Below are positions 39,478-43,536 of a DNA stretch of 43,536 nt, piece after piece; within the stretch, counting starts at the first letter, position 1, and each line of letters starts with the position of its first letter. This DNA comes from a virus. The notes beneath the pieces are model-generated. The model was not told the origin of the DNA. It was given only the letters and a program-made list of their open reading frames with translations, and searched no databases. The translations under genes were made by a program, and so were the position numbers. The stretch lies in IMG/VR virus record IMGVR_UViG_3300045965_000089, positions 1 to 43,536 of that record; one strand, given 5' to 3'.

Positions 39478-39493
39478 CGTTAGTGCCAGACTG

Positions 39494-39523
39494 GGGCGCA
39501 GCCGTTTGCGCCCTGATCTTTTT
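39494..39523 (+). terminator. Hairpin terminator 3 of 3
   Basis: GGGCGCA, loop GCCGTT, TGCGCCC, then GATC and five T. The strongest of the three; it should end the head-gene transcript. Confidence 0.75.
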
Positions 39524-39538
39524 CCTGGGAGCAGGAAT

Positions 39539-40279
39539 ATGCCGAGCCGGCACTGGTCGAGCGATGTTCCCTACACCTCGCGCGCCCGCGAAGGGTTCCC
39601 GAGCTATGCGCGGCTGCGCGCCGACAACCCGCATGCGGTGACGGCGCCGCAAGTCGGTCTAGGCAACGTCGACAACACCGCGGACGCCGACAAGCCGGTC
39701 GGCGACGCCACACAGGCCGCGCTCGATCTCAAAGCCCCGCTCGCCTCGCCGGCGTTCACCGGCGATCCGCAGGCGCCGACGCCGGCCACGGCCGATAACG
39801 ACACGAGCATCGCGACCACGGCGTTCGTGAAGGCGCAGGGCTATGTGACGGCCGCGCACACGCACGCGCAGTCGGATGTCACCAACCTCGTCGCCGATTT
39901 GGCGCTGAAGGCGCCGCTCGCCTCGCCCAACTTCACCGGCTACCTGCGGCTCTCCTCAGTCATCACGCCAGCGGCGCTGACCGCCGACGTGAACAACTGG
40001 GCGCCGGACGCAGGCGCCGCCGCTGCGGTCTGGCTGATCAGCGCAACCACGCCGGTGAACATCACCGGCATAGCGCCGGAGGGCGGCAACACTGGGCGCC
40101 TCCTCGTCCTGCACAACACCACCTCGACCGCGATCACCCTCAAGAACGATAGCGCCTCCTCCACAAGCACGAACAGGTTCGTCTTCTCTGGCGGAGTGGA
40201 TGTGGTGCTCGGTGGCGTCCAGACCATCCAGCTGATGAAGATCAACACCCGCTGGCGCGCCCTCGGAGATAAGTTCTGA
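39539..40279 (+). CDS. Fibre-like structural protein with phage stalk repeats
   Basis: 246 residues from ATG 39539. The stretch GLGNVDNTADADKPVGDATQ with ALDLKAPLASPAFTGDP and TADNDTSIATTAFVKAQGY (about 40-100) is the stalk repeat found in many tail and side-fibre proteins. The LALKAPLASPNFTGY segment repeats part of it near residue 120. The C-terminal 110 residues are a beta-type tip. It may be a secondary receptor-binding or head/tail fibre, as the main fibre is at 9528. Confidence 0.75.
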   Translation: MPSRHWSSDVPYTSRAREGFPSYARLRADNPHAVTAPQVGLGNVDNTADADKPVGDATQAALDLKAPLASPAFTGDPQAPTPATADNDTSIATTAFVKAQGYVTAAHTHAQSDVTNLVADLALKAPLASPNFTGYLRLSSVITPAALTADVNNWAPDAGAAAAVWLISATTPVNITGIAPEGGNTGRLLVLHNTTSTAITLKNDSASSTSTNRFVFSGGVDVVLGGVQTIQLMKINTRWRALGDKF

Positions 40280-40280
40280 G

Positions 40281-41177
40281 ATGGCCGTGCGCTACTTCAG
40301 CCTGTCGCAGGGAGGCCAGAAAACCGCCGTCGTGGCGGCGGCTTCCGCCCAGGGCGGCAGCGTCGAGATCGCGGTTGACGCCGACGGCATGAGCACGGCC
40401 GAGTTCGTGCGGCTTCTCACCGATGTGCGCCAGCATATCGACGAAGGCTACTGGCCCGATGCCCCGGCCACGCTGTGGACGCCGGCCGATCTCGGGGCGG
40501 GTCTGCTGGCATGGTGGAACGCCGACGATCTGGGCGAGGGGCCGGCTAGCGCCTGGGCCGACCGCATTGCCGGCAATACGCCCGTGCAGGCGAGCCCGGC
40601 CAATCAGCCGGTCGCGGGCTGGGCGTCGTTCAACGGCGTCGGCGGTGTGACGTTCGATGGCGTCGACGACCAGTTGACGCTGGTCGGGACTGGCAGCCTG
40701 CCGGTCGGCGCCGTGCCGTGCGAAGTGTGGACGCTAACGCGGCGCACATCCGGGTCGACGATAACCGTTTTCGGATATGGCGGCGCCGCCGCCAGCTTCC
40801 GTACCGTGCGGCGCTCGGGCGGCCTGGCGCAGATGCACGACGGCAGCGGCGGTCTTGTCAACGGCGGCTCGTTTGGTGGTTTCGGCATCCTGGGCGCCCG
40901 CTTCGATGCCGCGCTGTTCACGTTGCGGCAGAACGGCGCGCAGGCCGGAACGGACGACGCAACGCTCAACACCGACGCGACGCGGCTGCGCATCGGGGCG
41001 AACACGGCCACATCGGCGGCAAACCTCTTCGGCGGCATCGTCCGCCATATCCTGGTGACCGACCTTCTCGCGCTCTCCGATCAGGAAAAAATGGAAGGCT
41101 GGCTGGCGCACGATGCGCGCCTGCCGAGCCTGCTGCCGCCCACGCATCCATACGCGCATTTCCCGCCGGGGGTTTGA
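40281..41177 (+). CDS. Lectin-like (LamG/concanavalin fold) structural protein
   Basis: 298 residues. The first 60 residues (YFSLSQGGQKTAVV and on to the YWPD motif) are a small domain repeated as a separate gene at 41196. From about residue 70 a jelly-roll of the LamG type is suggested by LLAWWNADD, VTFDGVDDQLTLVG and the later strands to residue 270. Such folds bind sugars or other proteins. A role in surface adhesion or host binding is likely. Confidence 0.65.
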   Translation: MAVRYFSLSQGGQKTAVVAAASAQGGSVEIAVDADGMSTAEFVRLLTDVRQHIDEGYWPDAPATLWTPADLGAGLLAWWNADDLGEGPASAWADRIAGNTPVQASPANQPVAGWASFNGVGGVTFDGVDDQLTLVGTGSLPVGAVPCEVWTLTRRTSGSTITVFGYGGAAASFRTVRRSGGLAQMHDGSGGLVNGGSFGGFGILGARFDAALFTLRQNGAQAGTDDATLNTDATRLRIGANTATSAANLFGGIVRHILVTDLLALSDQEKMEGWLAHDARLPSLLPPTHPYAHFPPGV

Positions 41178-41195
41178 CGGTAACGGAGGACAGTC

Positions 41196-41387
41196 ATGGC
41201 TCGTTTCTACAAGCTCGCCAAAGGCGGGCAGAAGACCGCGGTGGTGGAGAGCGCCACGGCGACGCTTGCCGGCGCCGGCGTCGAGATCGCGGTCAACTTG
41301 ACCGGCGGCCTCGACCGCGCCGAGTTCGCCCGGCTGGTCGAGGAGATCAAGAACGCCGCGCTCGAGGATCGGTGGCCGCCGGCTTGA
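41196..41387 (+). CDS. Small protein homologous to the N-terminal domain of the lectin-like protein
   Basis: 63 residues, starting FYKLAKGGQKTAVV and ending with DRAEFARLVEEIK and a W-P-P tail. It aligns along its whole length with residues 1-60 of the preceding protein (shared GGQKTAVV, VEIAV, AEF-RL, WP). The two must come from one duplication. It may be a small connector or adaptor domain. The function is unknown. Confidence 0.7.
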   Translation: MARFYKLAKGGQKTAVVESATATLAGAGVEIAVNLTGGLDRAEFARLVEEIKNAALEDRWPPA

Positions 41388-41391
41388 TGTC

Positions 41392-41991
41392 ATGCCTGCA
41401 TCCCGCACGGCCATCGCCAACCGCGCGCTGACCAAGGTCGGCGCGGCGCGCATCATCGATCTGACCGACGACACCCCGGAAGGGCGCGCCGTCAATTCCA
41501 TGTACGACATTGAGCGGCGCGCGCTGCTGCGCGAGTACGGCTGGAATTTCGCCACCCGGCGCTGCAAGCTCCCCGCGCTCGCCGATCCGCCCGATTGGGG
41601 CTATGCGCTGCGCTACCAGCTCCCCGCCGACTTCATCCGCTTGATCTATGTCGGCGAATGGTACGCCTTCCCGGTGCGCCGGCCCTATGTCACGGGCCCG
41701 CTGCAACCGTGGCACGTCGAGGGCGGACAGGTGTTCACCGACCAGGGCGCGCCGCTGCCGATCGTCTACATCGCCGACACCGAGGAGGCGCAGGACGCGC
41801 TGTTCGACAATGCGCTTGCCTGCAAGCTCGCGGTCGAATTGAACGTGCCGATGACCGAGGGCGGCGCCGACCGGCGCGAGCTGCTGCTGAAGGAATTCGA
41901 CTACGCCATCAAGCGCGCCAAGCGCGCCGGCGCGATCGAGAACCCGCCGGAGCCTATTCCCGACGATGCCTGGATTTGGGGTCGGCTGTAG
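41392..41991 (+). CDS. Tail tubular protein A (T7 gp11-like adaptor)
   Basis: 199 residues. The T7 gp11 family pattern is visible: AIANRALTKVG at the start, ALLREYGWNFATRRCKL (about residues 44-60), LRYQLPADFIRLIYVGEW, then IVYIADTEEAQDALFDNALA and a long C-terminal helix. Twelve copies join the portal to the nozzle. The next gene, at 41992, starts directly after its stop. Confidence 0.85.
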   Translation: MPASRTAIANRALTKVGAARIIDLTDDTPEGRAVNSMYDIERRALLREYGWNFATRRCKLPALADPPDWGYALRYQLPADFIRLIYVGEWYAFPVRRPYVTGPLQPWHVEGGQVFTDQGAPLPIVYIADTEEAQDALFDNALACKLAVELNVPMTEGGADRRELLLKEFDYAIKRAKRAGAIENPPEPIPDDAWIWGRL

Positions 41992-43536
41992 ATGGCTCGT
42001 CAGTATGGGATCTGGACGCAGTTTAACGGTGGAGAATATTCGCCGGCTATTGATGGTCGTGTAGATCAAGAAAAATATTTTACGGGGGCGAAGGTCCTCG
42101 AGAACTTCATCCCGACGGTGCCGGGCCCGGCGGTGCGGCGCGGCGGGACCCGCTTCGTCGCCGAGGTGAAGGATCAAAGCAAGCGCACTTGGCTGTCGAC
42201 GTTCCAGTTCAACGAGGAGCAGAGCTACATCGTCGAATGGGGCGAGAACTATCTGCGCCTGTTCGTCAACCGCGCACCGCTGCTCACCGGCGGCGCGCCG
42301 CTCGAAGTGGCGACGCCGTATGCGGAAGCCGACCTGATCGCGGCGGCGGGCACCTTCGCATTGCAGACCGTGCAGTCGGCCGACGTGCTGTTCGTGGTCT
42401 CGGTCAAGGGCGACCAGCAGCCGCGGCAATTGCGGCGCATGGGCGCGACCGACTGGACGTTCCCGGTCTACGACAATCTGGAGGGGCCGTTCCACGACCT
42501 GCGCAGCGACGAGGCGATCACGCTGGCCGCCTCAGCCGCGACCGGCGCGATCACGCTCACCGCCTCGGCGGCGCTGTTTTCCGACGATGACATCGGCAAG
42601 CTGGTCTATCTCGAACCGGAGAACCTCGCCGCCGTCGGCTCCTGGCAACCCGGGCTCGGCGTCGGGGGGGGCGACATCGACGTCGTCCCCAGACGCAACG
42701 CCGGCAACATCTACCTGTGCCGAGGGCCGATCACTGGCGCGACCGGCGCGGCGCCGCCGATCCACGATCGCGGCATCGGCAACGACGGCGTCATCGATTG
42801 GGAATATCTGCATTCCAACTACGGCATCGTGCAGATCGAAGCCATCGCCTCGGCGACGGTCGCCAATTGCACGGTGCTCAAGCGGCTGCCGGACGAGAGC
42901 GCAACCTATGCGCAAGCCGGCGTCGTCGCCAATCCGACCAAGTGGTGGGCGTTCGAGGCCTGGTCGGACGCGGAAGGCTGGCCGACCACGGCCGCGCTCT
43001 ACAAGGAAAGGCTATTTTTCGGCAAGGGCCGCACCATCTACGCCAGCCAAGTCGGCGACTTCTTCAGCCACAACCGCAAGATCGGACCCGACTTCACGCC
43101 GGATGCGGCGATGGTGCTGGCGATGGCGACCGAGAGCGTCGACGAAATCCGCTGGATGATGCCGATCGCCAACGCGCTCGCCGTCGGCACCGCCGGCTCG
43201 GAGGTGATCGTCGCCGGCGCGACCGAGAACCAGCCGTTCTCATCGACCAACGCCACCGCCGTGGTGATGACCGGCGTCGGCTCGCAGCGCCTGCAGGCGA
43301 TCCGCATCGGCAACGTGGCGCTGTTCGTGCAGCGGCACGGCCGCAAGATCCACGAATACCGCTTCGCGCTGGAGGAGGACCGCTACGTCGCGCCCGACCT
43401 CACGATCCTCGCTGACCACATGCTCACGAACGGCGTCATCGACTACTGCTACCAGCAGGAGCCGGATTCGATCCTGTGGGTGGCGACGGGGGCAGGCGAA
43501 TTGCATGCGCTCACCCACAACCGCGACCGCGGCGTG
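41992..43536 (+). CDS. Tail nozzle (tail tubular protein B, T7 gp12-like), N-terminal part
   Basis: The first 515 codons of the nozzle gene, running off the window end and continuing in the gene fragment at 3-932. Early family marks are QFNGGEYSPAIDGRVDQEKY and FIPTVPGPAVRRGGTRFV (about residues 11-56), followed by beta-rich sequence. In the virion, six copies form the tail tip. The first 90 bases use AT-ending codons, unlike the rest of the gene and its neighbours. No start other than ATG 41992 fits. Confidence 0.88.
   Translation, partial: MARQYGIWTQFNGGEYSPAIDGRVDQEKYFTGAKVLENFIPTVPGPAVRRGGTRFVAEVKDQSKRTWLSTFQFNEEQSYIVEWGENYLRLFVNRAPLLTGGAPLEVATPYAEADLIAAAGTFALQTVQSADVLFVVSVKGDQQPRQLRRMGATDWTFPVYDNLEGPFHDLRSDEAITLAASAATGAITLTASAALFSDDDIGKLVYLEPENLAAVGSWQPGLGVGGGDIDVVPRRNAGNIYLCRGPITGATGAAPPIHDRGIGNDGVIDWEYLHSNYGIVQIEAIASATVANCTVLKRLPDESATYAQAGVVANPTKWWAFEAWSDAEGWPTTAALYKERLFFGKGRTIYASQVGDFFSHNRKIGPDFTPDAAMVLAMATESVDEIRWMMPIANALAVGTAGSEVIVAGATENQPFSSTNATAVVMTGVGSQRLQAIRIGNVALFVQRHGRKIHEYRFALEEDRYVAPDLTILADHMLTNGVIDYCYQQEPDSILWVATGAGELHALTHNRDRGV
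43313..43536. repeat. Right copy of the near-identical terminal overlap
   Basis: Matches 1-224 with nine mismatches. Seven are synonymous or paired within a codon; two codons change the protein (Leu for Ile, Thr for Ala). Same frame in both copies. Confidence 0.9.

Larger units (their letters stand above)
39419..39481 (+). repeat. Tandem repeat of a 31-32 bp hairpin unit
   Basis: Two copies of a unit (39419-39450 and 39451-39481): AACGTCAAGACGGGCG, then loop bases, then CGCCCTTTCGTT. They differ only in the hairpin loop (TAAA against CAA). The first copy begins with the last base of the stop codon of the gene at 38913. Confidence 0.85.

Noticed and set aside
41347-42495. 382-residue - strand frame opposite the tail tube genes
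   Set aside because: Shadow of gp11-like and gp12-like genes.

Overview
The window is an almost complete genome of a temperate, short-tailed (podovirus-type) phage. It is high in GC, and several features point to an alphaproteobacterial host, probably in the Rhizobiales; this is inference, not proof. The pointers are codon use, small gene families I associate with that order, hairpin repeats of the kind common in those genomes, and half of a tRNA-Pro gene at the putative attachment site. The first 224 bases match the last 224 bases with nine mismatches, and both copies lie in the same reading frame of the tail-nozzle gene. The sequence therefore closes into a circle of about 43.3 kb that was cut open inside that gene.

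Late region, + strand, about 32.1 kb through the junction to 14.5 kb: small and large terminase, portal, a Bbp19-like protein, scaffold, major capsid and a head accessory protein. A run of three hairpin terminators follows. Then come fibre-like and lectin-like proteins, T7 gp11- and gp12-like tail tube proteins, and the internal virion proteins, which include a GNAT/gp13-like protein, a gp14-like protein, and a large protein carrying both a SleB-type hydrolase and an amidase. The region ends with a T7-type tail fibre and a lysis cassette (GH25 endolysin and small membrane proteins). An HNH gene and a small membrane protein gene sit in this region on the opposite strand.

Lysogeny and leftward region, - strand, 23.7 to 14.6 kb: DNA-binding and unknown genes, a Bet/RecT annealing protein, DUF1367, HNH, zinc-finger and excisionase-like genes and a tyrosine integrase, nearly all joined by ATGA overlaps. 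The integrase C-terminus is encoded inside the tRNA-Pro-like attP core. Beyond attP lie a zinc-ribbon gene and a membrane-protein gene, which would fall at the far end of the prophage.

Switch, 23.7 to 24.2 kb: a short XRE repressor flanked by two pairs of a 13-bp operator (GGACAAnTTGTCC). Two of the operators fill the -35/-10 spacer of promoters facing outward.

Rightward early region, 24.2 to 31.9 kb: Cro-like regulator, a DnaA domain IV protein, two different adenine methyltransferases, tandem DUF1376 replication-type proteins, an IS110-like HhH protein and a conserved regulator-like protein. A - strand cassette with its own promoter and an orphan BrnA-like antitoxin interrupts it. The most unusual feature is a pair of strictly phased 18-bp repeat arrays (29736-29915 and 30736-31257). 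Two core types alternate without exception, the linkers between them vary, and each array ends in the ribosome-binding site of the next gene. I do not recognise this element from any described family.
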